Translations under genes and position numbers: made by a program | The notes under the pieces: generated by a model | Seen by the model: only the letters and a program-made list of their open reading frames with translations | Told to the model about the DNA's origin: nothing | Databases searched by the model: none | In this document: positions 24,101 to 35,959 of the stretch, in pieces | Layout of the letters: every line of letters begins with the position of its first letter | Numbering within the stretch: the first letter of the stretch is position 1 | Source: Neoechinorhynchus agilis | Lineage: Eukaryota > Acanthocephala | Direction: 5' to 3' | DNA: 64,000 nucleotides | Assembly (NCBI GenBank): GCA_051530055.1 | Contig: CM121343.1 | Location: forward strand, 7,440,001 to 7,504,000

Positions 24101-26890
24101 ATGACTGCTTGTCGCGTGCAAGGTTTGAGGGAATAGCTCTTGCTGCTGCTGCTGCGAGCACTAGGTGCATGCAGCGTATATTTATGTATTTTCGCAGTCG
24201 CTAGGACGGATATTCATCTCGTTTTTTTTAAAGTGGTTCGTACCGTGCTTTAAGTACAAACCCCGACTGCTTCGAACAGCGTTTTGCTTTAATAAGCCTA
24301 TCAGCTGACAAGAAGACTACGATGTATGGGTGTAATGGGCATAAACGGTTGCTGTTGCCGCTGTTGCAACTCCAGCTGTCCGGATTACTTTACCCGCACA
24401 CACACACAATGTAGAAGAGTTACAAAAAGAGTTGTCGAATGTCTCTACGCCAAATTGTCTCTCAATGCAAATCGCATTGTCTCGACATGCTGCTGCTTTT
24501 CGGGTGGCTCAGAAATAAGCTAATGTGCCGATTTCTTCGTTTTTACACGACCAGTTGTCCTTTATTCTAGTTCACAGACAGGTCTCGGTACTGACTTGCA
24601 AGGACGCCCACCAATTAGTGTTATTCGTAAGGATTTTGACCTTGAGCGAAGCGATGCACTTTCCTCGTGCCACTGAAAAGCGTTCATCACATGAAAAGCG
24701 CATTATCGATATCTCTACGTCGCCTACAACCACCCCTACTTGTCTCTTTTCTTACACAAAGACAATATATTTATGTAATGAAAACCCGTCTCAAAAAAGA
24801 AGGCCTATACGCCTTATTTGTACTGCGTGAAAAGTGCCTATGAACGGTGCGGAAGCTCAAAGCCCTTCCAGTCCCTTTTTAGAAGACAGTTCGCTGCAAC
24901 CATATAGATACGAATATTTTCCCGGCGCATCTAATGAGCAGTGAATATTTAAAGGATCAAACGAAACGCAAGAGGAGTAGAAATTAGATCAGTTTTACTT
25001 GTAGGTCCTAGCAAGTTATTCCATCCGTTAACTGCCTATATTGCAGAACTAAAACAACAACAACAACAACAGCGATCATTCGCAAACTTTTTACGGTTAA
25101 TTATTTTCACAAACCAAAAGGAAACGGAGGCAACTCGTCATTTAAAGGTCAGTCTAAAGATTAAGACAAACCCACGTAAATGCTTTGGCCATTGTAACTT
25201 TCTACAAGATTCAAGTGAAGATGTTAAATCGCGGACTCGTTTGGGTTTATATAAGATGATTGTTGTTTATACATCAGGTCTTTACGAAACCTAATGAACC
25301 ACAACGCGAACTTTCTTGTATGTCCGACACTGTCTGGTACGTTCTTGCAATCAGCGGAAAGCCCCTTCGTTTGTGTCCTGTCTGGATCACTACTAGTCGG
25401 ACACGAGAGAGGAAAAGAACAATAGAATGCTTAGGAAGCCTGTGGCAAGAAATGGGGTTTCGTGCTGCAATGATGGTGGTTACCACCACCACCCCTACCC
25501 TTCCATTACCGATGCAGTCTCCATTTCTTAAAATATCAGCACATGCCGTCGCGATTTTTTCTCATAATGCTTGTAACCGTGGCAGAGGAGAGAGAGAGCG
25601 ATGAAGGTTTTATATAGTTTTCTCAAATTTTTTGCTGGACTCAATGTGTTTCCTTATCAATGTTCATTGTGGATTTGTTCTCGTTTTGTCCCTTAAATGA
25701 GGATTTCTTAAGATATACACGCACATTGGGTAAATCCGCGGCACATCAGTGTCATAGAGAACAACAGAATGCCACCATTAATACTGGCTGTACTAAGCAC
25801 ACACACACACAAGCGGTGTGGAATTCGGAGTTTCAGCGACACTTTTCCTGTGCAGTTTTGTTACCGAGCGCGCGAGCGCACCTATATGCATATTAGTTCC
25901 ATACTTATCTCGCATAAAAATAGATATATTTTATAGACACCTAAGCTTATCACTTCTCTCTCTCATCCGTTTATTTGTTTAGAGAGCGTTTTCTTGAAGT
26001 CAAAAGACTCCGAATTCCACGATTCCGTCTACTTTGGGTTCCCCCCCTCCCGCCGCCGCCGCCTATAACCTGCCTATGAATTCCACGATTCCGTCTACTT
26101 TTGGGTTTTCTTTGTCGTACTTTCCCCCCGCCCTTCCCGCTGCCGATAACCTGCTACAGAATGGCGGCTGATCAGCAGCAGCCAAGCGAACCGGAGCCAT
26201 GAGGTAACTTTGGAATCAGAGCGCCATTAAACCGGTTTCGGTAGGTGTGCTCTCCCTTTCCCCACCGCTGTCGATTCGAATCTATGATCTACTACTACAG
26301 CTTATGACTCTCTCTCGCTCTCTGTTGTACCACCACCACCATCATTACATTTGTACGCGCATGTGAAATACTACCATCGCCGGGTATCGATTTTCCCAGT
26401 GCGTTAAAGCACTTGCTATATAGAGGCTCCCTCCCTCCGTCTCTCTCTCGCTGGTGCTAGTGTTGTTGTTCTACTTATTGTCAAAAGGGTCTAAAAAAAA
26501 AGTGTGCACGCATACGCACACGCTCGGGGTCTTCTTTTTCTTCATCCACTTGCCGTTCTCGAAGCCTTCTATAAGGACGTTACAGCATAGTGCCCGGATA
26601 CACAAGTCTTCTCATTGTACCACGACGACCTTTGGACTTCGCTCCAAATCGCGAACATCAGAACACGCTGTCTCTAACACACCCACGACCAAACTTTTCT
26701 CTTCAATTGCTCTACACACACACGTCTACCTCTGAACTCTGCACTCACTCATTCACTCACAGCTAGGCACAAAACCAACCACCACGACCACCACCAACGC
26801 CAATATCATCTTCCTCACAAGTGAACTGTGGTAGTGATGGGAAAAAGATGTGGCAGAGACACGAACCAATTCGTGAACAATGCTATTACA
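24100..26890. promoter_or_regulatory. Microsatellite-rich 5' flank / probable UTR of the LRR gene
   Basis: Contains many short simple repeats: CTGCTGCTG near 24,140, CACACACA near 24,400 and 25,800, CAACAACAA near 25,050, CACCACCACC near 25,480 and 26,330, and CTCTCTC near 25,955 and 26,430. GC is higher than in the repeat deserts. A nearly identical CGAATTCCACGATTCCGTCT block occurs at about 26,009 and 26,077. Position just upstream of a plus-strand gene suggests promoter and 5' UTR, possibly with noncoding exons. No individual site can be assigned. Confidence 0.4.
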
Positions 26891-28702
26891 ATGGCTAGAA
26901 CCACTGATCGTCTCCTCCTCTTATCAATCTTTCTGTTATCTCTGCTACATTGTGGCCACTCGAACACAATCGAACGTACCGGCGAAATCATCGAAGGAAT
27001 GAAATGCGGCGATGGACGGTCCGAACTTTCATGCATCGCAAATATGTCCGTTCCGGGAGTTGCCGAGAAAATGCGATCTGGCTTGTATTTATCGCAAAGG
27101 CGATATCCGTACACTGGTGCTACTTATGACACCATCGATCTTGTATTCAGCGGAGGGGATATAAACATACAAAGCGGATTCTTTGATTCGATCCATACGG
27201 CATATCTGACTGGTACGTCGGAATCTGAAAGCTCCCACAATACGAACGATGCATCATCGATCCGTGAAAATCAAGAATTCCAAAAAGCCGGTTCGGATGT
27301 ACCACTGGAATTCCGAGTGAAGTTCCAAAACTTTGATAGTCTTCAATTGGGTCCGAAAGCGTTCTCTAATGTTTTCCCAAAAGAGTATTTCAATCATGCA
27401 GACGGGAAACCAAGTCGTACGCTCAATATGGTCGTAAATGTTTATAACTCCAAAGCTGCTGAAATTAACATCTCATCAGGGGTTTTCGATGGCCTCGTTG
27501 TCAGTACCCTCACTATTCACAACGCCGATCTTTCGAGGACTTCTTATGAGCGTCTATTTGGAAAGACTTCAATTCATGTATTGGATTTGAAAGGCAGCTA
27601 TATCCACACCGATCCCAATGTTCCATTCGAGGGAAAAATCGACAAAGTAAATTTGATAAAGCAGGCTGCCACTCTCGATAGCAATGAATTTCCACGGTAT
27701 CCCGTCGACTCGTACACTCTAACCGCACAGAATATTCGTTGGATTGACGGACAATCTCTAGTGAGCCATGACAATGTCCACCAACTTGAAATTAAAAGTA
27801 ACAACTGCACTCTCGAGCGTGGTGATCTTCGAGCACTTCGAAATCTCCGACACCTCTCAATTGAAGGTGTTAATGTTGAAGGTGGAGCCTTTGATGGTCT
27901 AGACAGTCTTGAAAGTATGCACATCGGAGAAGGCGTCAGCGTGAGTTCCGAGGATGTGAAGGCATTACTTGAGTTGCCGAATCTCGGGCATCTCGATTAT
28001 GATCCGCGGCTGGGAACCATGAATGAAAAGGAGAAATGTTACCTTATAACGAGACTTTTGCAAAATCCAAAACTACGGCGTACAACTCAGTGGCAACTTA
28101 GTAGTTCAAGAGAGCCATGCTCATGTGAGCATACTATGTTTGCCCGCTTGAACGGTAACCAACAAAATCCATGCTTTGAAACGAATAGGGACTGTAGGAG
28201 CGATTCATGCCCAGCAGTTCGAGACTTTTTCATCGCGGGGGATGAAATTGCGACGGTGCCGCAAGGAGAGCAAATAACTGCTCAGATTCTTCACCAGCGC
28301 GGTAATCTGGGTGATAATTCCTTTAGTTCTGAAGCTTACGAAGTTGGTCCAACGTTGGAAACTCGTACTGATGATATTGAACGTGATAATATTGACGACG
28401 ATGATGTTGATGATGAAGATCGGATCCGTGTCTATACACACAAAGCAGTAGCAGAAGAAGATACTTACAGCGCTGAACAGTCGAAAGGTAGCCAGAATCT
28501 GATGACACCTGCAGCAGTAGCTTTACCGGATGTACCGGCCAAAAAAGCGACGTTTAACTGGCTACCGATTATCATCATTATCAGTGTTATCGTAGCTCTC
28601 GTCTTAATTGGCGTACTTGTGTATCTTGTGCGGAAGCGACGAGAACGAAATAGGGAATTTAAGCCCATTCCTACAAGTGAGTCAGGTGCAGCCAAGCGAT
28701 GA
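26891..28702 (+). CDS. LRR-type single-pass type I membrane protein, uncharacterised
   Basis: A 603-residue single-exon protein starting at MARTTDRLLLLSIFLLSLLH, a clear signal peptide; an earlier in-frame ATG at 26,837 would bury that signal, so 26,891 is preferred. The ectodomain has an N-terminal cysteine pair (KCGDGRSELSC), irregular leucine-rich repeats (for example LRALRNLRHLSIEGVNV and LLELPNLGHLDYD), and a cysteine cluster (PCSCEHTMF, then NPCFETNRDCRSDSC) in the place of an LRR C-terminal cap. An acidic stretch (IDDDDVDDEDRI) follows. A transmembrane helix at about residues 560-583 (IIIIISVIVALVLIGVLVYL) is followed by a basic VRKRRER stop-transfer and a tail of about 20 residues. 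It is probably a cell-surface or matrix-facing protein; I do not recognise a named orthologue. Confidence 0.85.
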   Translation: MARTTDRLLLLSIFLLSLLHCGHSNTIERTGEIIEGMKCGDGRSELSCIANMSVPGVAEKMRSGLYLSQRRYPYTGATYDTIDLVFSGGDINIQSGFFDSIHTAYLTGTSESESSHNTNDASSIRENQEFQKAGSDVPLEFRVKFQNFDSLQLGPKAFSNVFPKEYFNHADGKPSRTLNMVVNVYNSKAAEINISSGVFDGLVVSTLTIHNADLSRTSYERLFGKTSIHVLDLKGSYIHTDPNVPFEGKIDKVNLIKQAATLDSNEFPRYPVDSYTLTAQNIRWIDGQSLVSHDNVHQLEIKSNNCTLERGDLRALRNLRHLSIEGVNVEGGAFDGLDSLESMHIGEGVSVSSEDVKALLELPNLGHLDYDPRLGTMNEKEKCYLITRLLQNPKLRRTTQWQLSSSREPCSCEHTMFARLNGNQQNPCFETNRDCRSDSCPAVRDFFIAGDEIATVPQGEQITAQILHQRGNLGDNSFSSEAYEVGPTLETRTDDIERDNIDDDDVDDEDRIRVYTHKAVAEEDTYSAEQSKGSQNLMTPAAVALPDVPAKKATFNWLPIIIIISVIVALVLIGVLVYLVRKRRERNREFKPIPTSESGAAKR

Positions 28703-31200
28703 GTTCAACCATCATGAACTCACACTTGAAGTTTCGCACTGAATTGTGTAAACCTAACGGAAACAGCACTCACAAAAAACCATAAACCCTGCAGCTCACG
28801 CGTGCTCAACACACACACCAAATGTGGATGTGTATCCGTGTGTTATTGAACATGAGTGAACCCTGAGTGAATTCGAGCGTTCAGGACCTCTTCAGTTCAA
28901 CATGATGAGTTTATTTTAACTACACTACCCTTCTCTATTGGTTGTTGGACGAAAACAGCGGTAATCATATAACTCCACTTCGATACATATATATGTAAGC
29001 TAATCTAAACTCAACAACGAATGGTCATATAACTCTCACTCTGTGAACGTTTTATCTTTATCGGTAATGTCCTAAACAATATTGATCAGAAAATCCCGTA
29101 TCGGCGTTGCATTTGACACGCGGATTTACCCTTCGACCACTTTATAATGTTTGCGTAGTAGTGCCAATGATCCTCGGAAAAAAGGAATCGAGTTCTTGTG
29201 GAAAAAGTGCTCCTTATGTCTTGCAGTATTTTTCTTGAAGTAATTTTGGATGACAATGCGTACATATCGCCTAAGTAAATGGACTGAAATCCCTTTGTTT
29301 TGTGAAGCTCCGTGCTATCCAGCATAGGATTCATTGTTTTAATTGTCCTCTGTTCGGCTTAATTTAAACATTTGGTATTCTGTTTATTATATTGTTATGC
29401 AAGAATTAGAGGCGCCACCAAGGATCCCCATTGGATAAGCATCAGCTAGGGAAAGGATCAGGATGATTATCTAGATAGTCATTATGGCGTGGATGAAATC
29501 ATACTTCTGGTCTTTATTGCTTATGATTTTGAAAAGAAAGTTTACACCCAAAGGGTCTAATGTGTAACTTTATACTCATTTTTTCAATACTTTTAAACAC
29601 ATGACTAAATCTTTATTACTTTCGCTCTTTTGAGGGCAATGAATCCGCATAAAATGACACAAGATCTTGTAAAAGGAAACTGCGATTGAGTTGAATAATG
29701 TTATTTTATTTTTTCTCAACGTTAAACCTAATAAAAGAAAGCTGATTTTACTGTATTTTTCATGATGCTATAAGAATACTTGAAGCAATATTATTGGATG
29801 AAATATAATCATGGCGGTTTACTATATGTTTGTTATATATTTTGAGGATCGTATAATCACTTTCCATCGACAAAGATTTAGGCTTATAACGACTGAATTT
29901 CAAAAAGAAGTCAGTTTTTTTGAATTCGACAGATTTTTTCTCTCTTGACTGACACTAAGAGCAAACTAGGATCGGTGAAGAAATTTCGACTATAAGGCGC
30001 CATTGTCGTTGGTTGACTTTAATTATATTTCGGAGTACTTTTAACCAATGATCGTGATTTTGGAATGAACTGATTTAGTTAGATTCTTGATTGCTGGAAC
30101 ATACCCGTCACTCATTACGAAGATGTTCTATTCTCATGGTCATTTCGTAGCTCTTTATGAAGCAAAAGACTTTTATCGAAAAAATTCGCAGAAATCTTAT
30201 CTAGACCTTATATCTTCAGTTTTGATAGTTTATTTGGGCTTTACAGGCTTGATATTTAATTTGACACTTACAAAATAGAGTTTAGAACCTTGTGATTACC
30301 TATCAGCAATCAAAACACTTAGACCGCCGCAATCCTATTACTCAATTTGAGTAAGGATATCCGAAGTTACCTTCATGCAACATTTCATCTAATTCATCGT
30401 TATACTGAAACCTCACGCAACGCAGACGGAAAAGTCTTTAACTAGAAATTTTCAGTGGCGAGAAGAGAATTGTTGGATAAATAGAAAATAGGTAACAACA
30501 TCATAATCAGAATGAGTAGTAAAGCGCCGAGAAATCGATTCCGGAGTTAACCGCGAAATTCCTAGGGTTAATTATTATATAAAATGACAGTTAAAATGTT
30601 GTCTATATGTTGTATTCCTGCAGCTGCGAACATGTCTCATTTTTTTCTTTATATCGAAAACGGGCTCCCTCAACGTGGACGATATACGAAACACAGGAAG
30701 GTTATAAACCACAATTTCTTTCAAATACCAACCATTACAGTGGTGGTAAATACAAACACTCCAGAATACAGAGACCATCAGATCCTCAGGAACGAAGATT
30801 TGGAACAGGAAGACGAGTAGGTTCATATCATGAGTGATGATTAGTCACTGGAAACAATAACTTTCATCTCCAACATTTTCCGGTCGAAAAAACTTGGTGT
30901 GGAAATTGCTACGATTCCAATAGTTTGGAAAGCAACAACGACAGTTTTCCTGGAGCTAATAAAAGTAGAAAATACAAACTTTTTTCTAGGCGGGATGACA
31001 ATTTCTTCATTTTTTGCAGCATTGATTAAGCCTGCATTTACTGTTAAAAATAAAAAAGGAAGATATGTGGTTTATTAACATAACCTTCAGAATCTCGGAG
31101 CAGAAATCATTCACACCACCGCCCCTCTGGATCACTCGGCTGCCGTTCTGGTGTAACGGTCGAAAGGACGAATGCAGTTAGGAGGAATGCTCCTGATCTC
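28703..31200. other. Intergenic / 3' UTR region without recognisable genes
   Basis: Follows the LRR gene and probably begins with its 3' UTR. Small open frames at 29,086-29,334 (-), 30,087-30,278 (+) and 30,584-30,820 (+) match nothing I recognise. No tandem repeat seen. Confidence 0.4.
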
Positions 31201-31219
31201 GGATCGCCAGTGATTCGTC

Positions 31220-32430
31220 TCAATCTCTTAAACAATTGCTTGACCAGTTATGCGCCACGGTACCAAACGACCCGAGTGTCTCGACGCCAAAGGAAACGAA
31301 ATAATGATTTCGACTCAGGTCCCTGTATTTGGTCGTTTTGTGGTCCTCAGCGGCGGTTTCTGCTATCCGTGGTTTAATGATGGCGAATTTCAGGTCGCTG
31401 GCTGCGAATGGCGTCCCAGAAAAGCCATTTTCCATCTCCATACCGGAATACTGTTACATTGCCAGGTCAACGGCCATCGAGTCGGAAAAGATCGCCCGAC
31501 TCTAGAATGTTGGGCGCATTCACAATATTCAGAGCACGACTAAGAATTGCGTTCACGTCGGCGTGTCGTGAGTACCTCCCGCCTGATTGCCGACAGACGA
31601 GACCATGGCGTCCCTACGGATCCACAGTCGCTCCGCAACGGCAGCGATGGGATGTGCACATCGATACTTAAAGTCTCAGGGACCACTGCAATCCTTACTG
31701 TCTCGTCGGAGAGAAGGTTACCCAAAGAAGTGATTGGGATAGCATTGAGCCAAGCACCCGATTCCCTTGTAGAGACTGTCGCCAATCGATTTCGGTTCAC
31801 TAGGTCACCGGACACTGCAATCCTTACTGTCTCGTTCGAGAGAAGGGTACCCACAGAAGCGATTGGGATAGCATTGAGCCAAGCACCCGATTCCCTTGTA
31901 GAGACTGTCGCCAATCGAGTTCGGTTCATTAGGTCACAAGAATCTGAAATTAAAGAGTTATGAATTCTCGCTACCAGAAGTTAGTCTCAAACTGATTGTA
32001 TGCAACCATTGACGGGGACCTGCTCGCTGTCTGAATCTCCACACCAAAGATTAAGTGCCTCCACGAAATCCTTATTCAAAGTGTAATTCTCGCCAAGAAA
32101 AGACTGAACTATTTTGCGGCTTGCTTCATACGTTCCCAAATAAGCTGATAGAGATATATCGATTGCTTTTCGGATACCCAAACCGCCGGACGACATAAGC
32201 AAGGACGCTTGGGGCCAGGTCTCGTCCAACAGTCGAGTATTTAAAATTTTCTCGAGAGAGGCTTTTACCGTCCCGTTCGGAGTGGATGACCTATCCCGAA
32301 CGTGGATAACGGATCCGTAAGTGAATATCGGATCTGGCCGGAGTGGAGAACGGATCCACAGGATGACGGTCGGCAACAAGCGAGAGGTCGACGACGACAG
32401 GTTCTCGAACCAAAATAGCATGAACATGCA
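31220..32430 (-). mobile_element. LINE C-terminal fragment, same group as the 18.8 kb fragment
   Basis: On the minus strand, in order: QASLLMSSGGLGIRKAIDIS and YLGTYEASRKIVQSFLGE, then STRESGAWLNAIPI with DETVRIAV, then LSRNHYFVSFGVETLGSFGT. These are the post-RT blocks of the same LINE group seen at 18.8 kb (SGAWLNALP, then VETLG). The ESGAWLNAIPI block is present twice in tandem, about 129 bp apart (31,687-31,935). Frames shift between blocks, so the copy is dead. Its upstream edge meets a 30-bp inverted repeat at 32,369-32,496. Confidence 0.75.
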
Positions 32431-32497
32431 TTAAAACTGGAGATCATTCTATTGAATGATCCTGTCTGTCGTCGTCGACCTCTCGCTTGTTGCTGAC
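32369..32497. repeat. 30-bp perfect inverted repeat
   Basis: GCAACAAGCGAGAGGTCGAC followed by GACGACAG at about 32,372-32,400 recurs inverted at 32,465-32,493, with about 64 bp between. It lies at the junction of the LINE fragment and the 80-bp array, and looks like a foldback formed when the LINE fragment was rearranged. Confidence 0.85.
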
Positions 32498-32534
32498 CTC
32501 TGTCTCTAAAAATGCGCATAGCCAAGTCATAAGA

Positions 32535-33605
32535 CATTTCTACATTAGTTGACGGCTACTCAAATAACGGTTTCAACCACCAAATAAAAAATGTAGTCAG
32601 TCGTAAGACATTTCTACATTAGTTGACGGCTACTCAAATAACGGTTTCAACCACCAAATAAAAAATGCTCATAGCCAAGTCATAAGACATTTCTACATTA
32701 GTTGACGGCTACTCAAATAACGGTTTCAACCACCAAATAAAAAAATGCTCATAGTCAAGTCGTAAGACATTTCTACATTAGTTGACGGCTACTCAAATAA
32801 CGGTTTCAACCACCAAATAAAAAATGCTCATAGTCAAGTCGTAAGACATTTCTACATTAGTTGACGGCTACTCAAATAACGGTTTCAACCACCAAATAAA
32901 AAAATGCTCATAGCCAAGTCGTAAGACATTTCTACATTAGTTGACGGCTACTCAAATAACGGTTTCAACCACCAAATAAAAAATGCTCATAGTCAAGTCG
33001 TAAGACATTTCTACATTAGTTGACGGCTACTCAAATAACGGTTTCAACCACCAAATAAAAAAATGCTCATAGTCAAGTCGTAAGACATTTCTACATTAGT
33101 TGACGGCTACTCAAATAACGGTTTCAACCACCAAATAAAAAATGCTCATAGCCAAGTCATAAGACATTTCTACATTAGTTGACGGCTACTCAAATAACGG
33201 TTTCAACCACCAAATAAAAAAATGCTCATAGCCAAGTCATAAGACATTTCTACATTAGTTGACGGCTACTCAAATAACGGTTTCAACCACCAAATATAAA
33301 AAATGCTCATAGTCAAGTCGTAAGACATTTCTACATTAGTTGACGGCTACTCAAATAACGGTTTCAACCACCAAATAAAAAAATGCTCATAGCCAAGTCA
33401 TAAGACATTTCTACATTAGTTGACGGCTACTCAAATAACGGTTTCAACCACCAAATAAAAAAATGCTCATAGTCAAGTCGTAAGACATTTCTACATTAGT
33501 TGACGGCTACTCAAATAACGGTTTCAACCACCAAATAAAAAATGCGCATAGCCAAGTCATAAGACATTTCTACATTAGTTGACGACTACTCAAATAACGG
33601 TTAAG
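32535..33605. repeat. About 80-bp satellite array, 13 copies
   Basis: Units carry GTAAGACATTTCTACATTAG, TTGACGGCTACTCAAATAAC, GGTTTCAACCACCAAATAAA and ATGCTCATAG(T/C)CAAGTC at about 79-80 bp. Very low divergence, mainly a C/T and an A/G difference plus variable A-run length. The last unit stops within two bases of the ATG of the protease copy at 33,608. Confidence 0.97.
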
Positions 33606-33607
33606 TT

Positions 33608-35204
33608 ATGTTAACAATCTTGCTGTTCCTTTTCTCCGTGCCCATTGCCTATAATCTTCCGAAAAACGAAAATTTATCTGCGCATTCGAGCAATTATTCA
33701 TTATCAGCATCAACAACATTATCGCCGATTACCGACGAGAAATGGCCCGATAGCTGGTATCTTCACCGATCAGCATATAATATCGAAAGGGTTTGGAACG
33801 AGGGTTATACTGGAAAAGGTGTTGTTGTGGGTATAATGGATTTTGGTATCGAACAAAATCATCCTGATTTAAACGATCGCGTCTTAGCGACACTGCCCAA
33901 CTCGAGCGTTTTTACTGATCATGGCAATGGCTGTGCCGGAATTATAGCTGGGAACCCGGACAACAATATTTGCGGCGTGGGTATAGCCTATGATTCCAAA
34001 ATCATCAGCTTAAACATACATCAATCATTTGATCTTTTTTCGAAACAAATGTACCTTACGAAGGAACCTTCGGCTTAGAAAAGCAGCGATGCATAATCTT
34101 TCTTGGGCTTATATTCCTTAGCTTAATATCGCTAAATAATGCAACGCTGCACAATAAATTCAACGATTGATATTTATAGCATGTCCATTGGCCCTTCTGA
34201 TGACGGTAGCTCGGTTGCGGAAATACATGAGGATGAACATCGAATACTTGCTAATAATGCCCGGTTAGGGCGTAATGGATTAGGATCTTCCTTTGTTATT
34301 GCCTCTGGTAATGGTGGTCAATTTTTGGATAATTGTGCTGTCAATGAACGAGTGAATTCCCATTACGCGATTGCAGTGGCTGCTATTCTAAGAAACCATT
34401 CATCGCCATATTACGCTGAAAAATGTGCCACCATCATGACAACTGGATATACCAGCGATGGCTCTTCAAATCAGATAATAACTGCGGGTCTAAATGGTAC
34501 GTGTCGAGATTTTGATGGTACATCAGCCGTCGCTCCAATGGTAGCGGCCATTATTGCACTTGGACTTGAAGCAAATCCTCATCTCGACTACAGACAAATC
34601 CAGTATTTGGTAGTTATGTCGTCCGTTAAGCATGAGAACATGACATCTTATTGGCCTACGGATGAACAATGGTGGAAAAATGGAGCTGGTTATTGGGTAA
34701 GTAAATATTTTGGGTTTGGAATTCTTGATCCCAAATCTTTTGTGGATAACGCCATTTCGATGAAAGGCCGTAAACTGCCAAAATCTAATACCTGTAAAGT
34801 TCGAATAGCAGGCTATACTTATCTGCCAAGTGATTCTACGGAACGTTTCCGAGTTTATACGAATGCTTGCGATTCATCCTCGTCTGCGATAACCAGTTTG
34901 GAACATGTAATTCTAAATGTTAACATCGAACCTTTTGTTTCAAATCCTGGACAAAGGGGCAAACTAAGAATTGTGCTTGTCTCCTACCAATAACAGTGTG
35001 GAAATGTTGGATATTCGGCCTCTTGACGATGATAGAGTATACGGATTTAGGAATCATTCATTTACGTCGGTTCTCAATTGGTTCGAAGATCCGAGGGGTT
35101 ACTGGGAAGCACGAGTATTTAATTCCGATAAAAATGGCTCATTCAGAGTATCAAAGATAGACATGATGCTGATCGGTGTTAATGGAAATCCTTTGAAAAC
35201 ATGA
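33608..35204 (+). pseudogene. Kexin/furin-like (S8B) subtilase, truncated and frameshifted copy
   Basis: Proprotein convertases cut secretory precursors after dibasic sites. The copy starts with a signal-like MLTILLFLFSVPIAYN, then passes within about 45 residues to the catalytic domain (WNEGYTGKGVVVGIMDFGIE). The usual prodomain of about 80 residues and its dibasic cleavage site are absent. Catalytic positions are present: Asp in IMDFG (residue 78), His in DHGNG (105), oxyanion Asn in ASGNGG (about 34,310) and Ser in GTSAVAP (about 34,520). A P-domain follows (GKLRIVLVS to IDMMLIGVNG). The region 34,030-34,140 is blocked by stops with no good acceptor before DIYSMSIGP. Around 34,980 the frame changes by one base inside a continuous P-domain match. 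I read it as a pseudogene or recent dead duplicate; a base-calling error could explain the second break only. Confidence 0.75.
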
Positions 35205-35596
35205 AGTATAATGAGTGTTTTAAACTTTGCGGAGATTACGTTTTGAGAACGAATCCGTCGAAGAAACTCCCTATTTGAATTAATATCCGAATGGGAAATT
35301 CGATATTTGTGTGGTCTAATTTTAATGAAAGTAAAAATTGATGGGGGTAATAAGTCCATTCTTAATTCAAAGCGATATTACCATTTTCTACGTCCATTAT
35401 TCCATTATTGACAATATAAGAACAGGGATAGGGAAATAGTCAGTCTGTGGAGCTTACCCAATTATTGATTAAAGAATCGTTCTTAAATAATAGCTAAAAA
35501 AGGTTGCGATATACATTGATATTCTCTAGAGAGCAACTCTTTACATGACATTTTCCTATAACGGCCATCTTAAATTAAGACAAGTTTTCGATTAGT

Positions 35597-35950
35597 CCAC
35601 CTCATTCCCTTTTATTGTTTCAACTTGTCCCCAAAATTTGAAGTAATTTATAGAATCCGATATTTCGGCACATTTGTGTACCTTTATCAAGGTCCAAAAT
35701 ACACACCAAGGAAGTGGATATTCACACTCCCTTAAGTTAAGCTTGAAGTCTACCTCATTCCCTTCTATTGTTTCAACCTGTCCCCAAAATTTGAAGTAAT
35801 TTATAGAATCCGATATTTCGGCACATTTGAGTACCTTTATCAAGGTCCAAAATACACACCTAGGAAATGGATATTCACACTCCCTTAAGTTAAGCTTGAA
35901 GTCTACCTCATTCCCTTCTATTGTTTCAACCTGTCCCCAAAATCCAACCT
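35597..35950 (-). repeat. 153-bp tandem repeat downstream of a Penelope-like fragment, with hammerhead-like boxes
   Basis: Two full and one partial unit containing TTTCAACCTGTCCCCAAAAT and GAAGTAATTTATAGAATCCG. On the minus strand, 35,692-35,659 and 35,845-35,812 read CC, TTGATAA, A, stem GGTACA/TGTGCC, GAAATATC, GG. The stem has one mismatch in the first unit. On the minus strand these units lie just 3' of the Penelope-like GIY-YIG remnant, where such elements keep their terminal repeats. Confidence 0.8.
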
Positions 35951-35959
35951 GAACTCACT

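Noticed and set aside
32535-33605. 80-bp satellite as another hammerhead-bearing family
   Set aside because: It has GAAAC and GAAATGTC strings on the minus strand but no CTGATGA-like box with a complementary stem in front of them.
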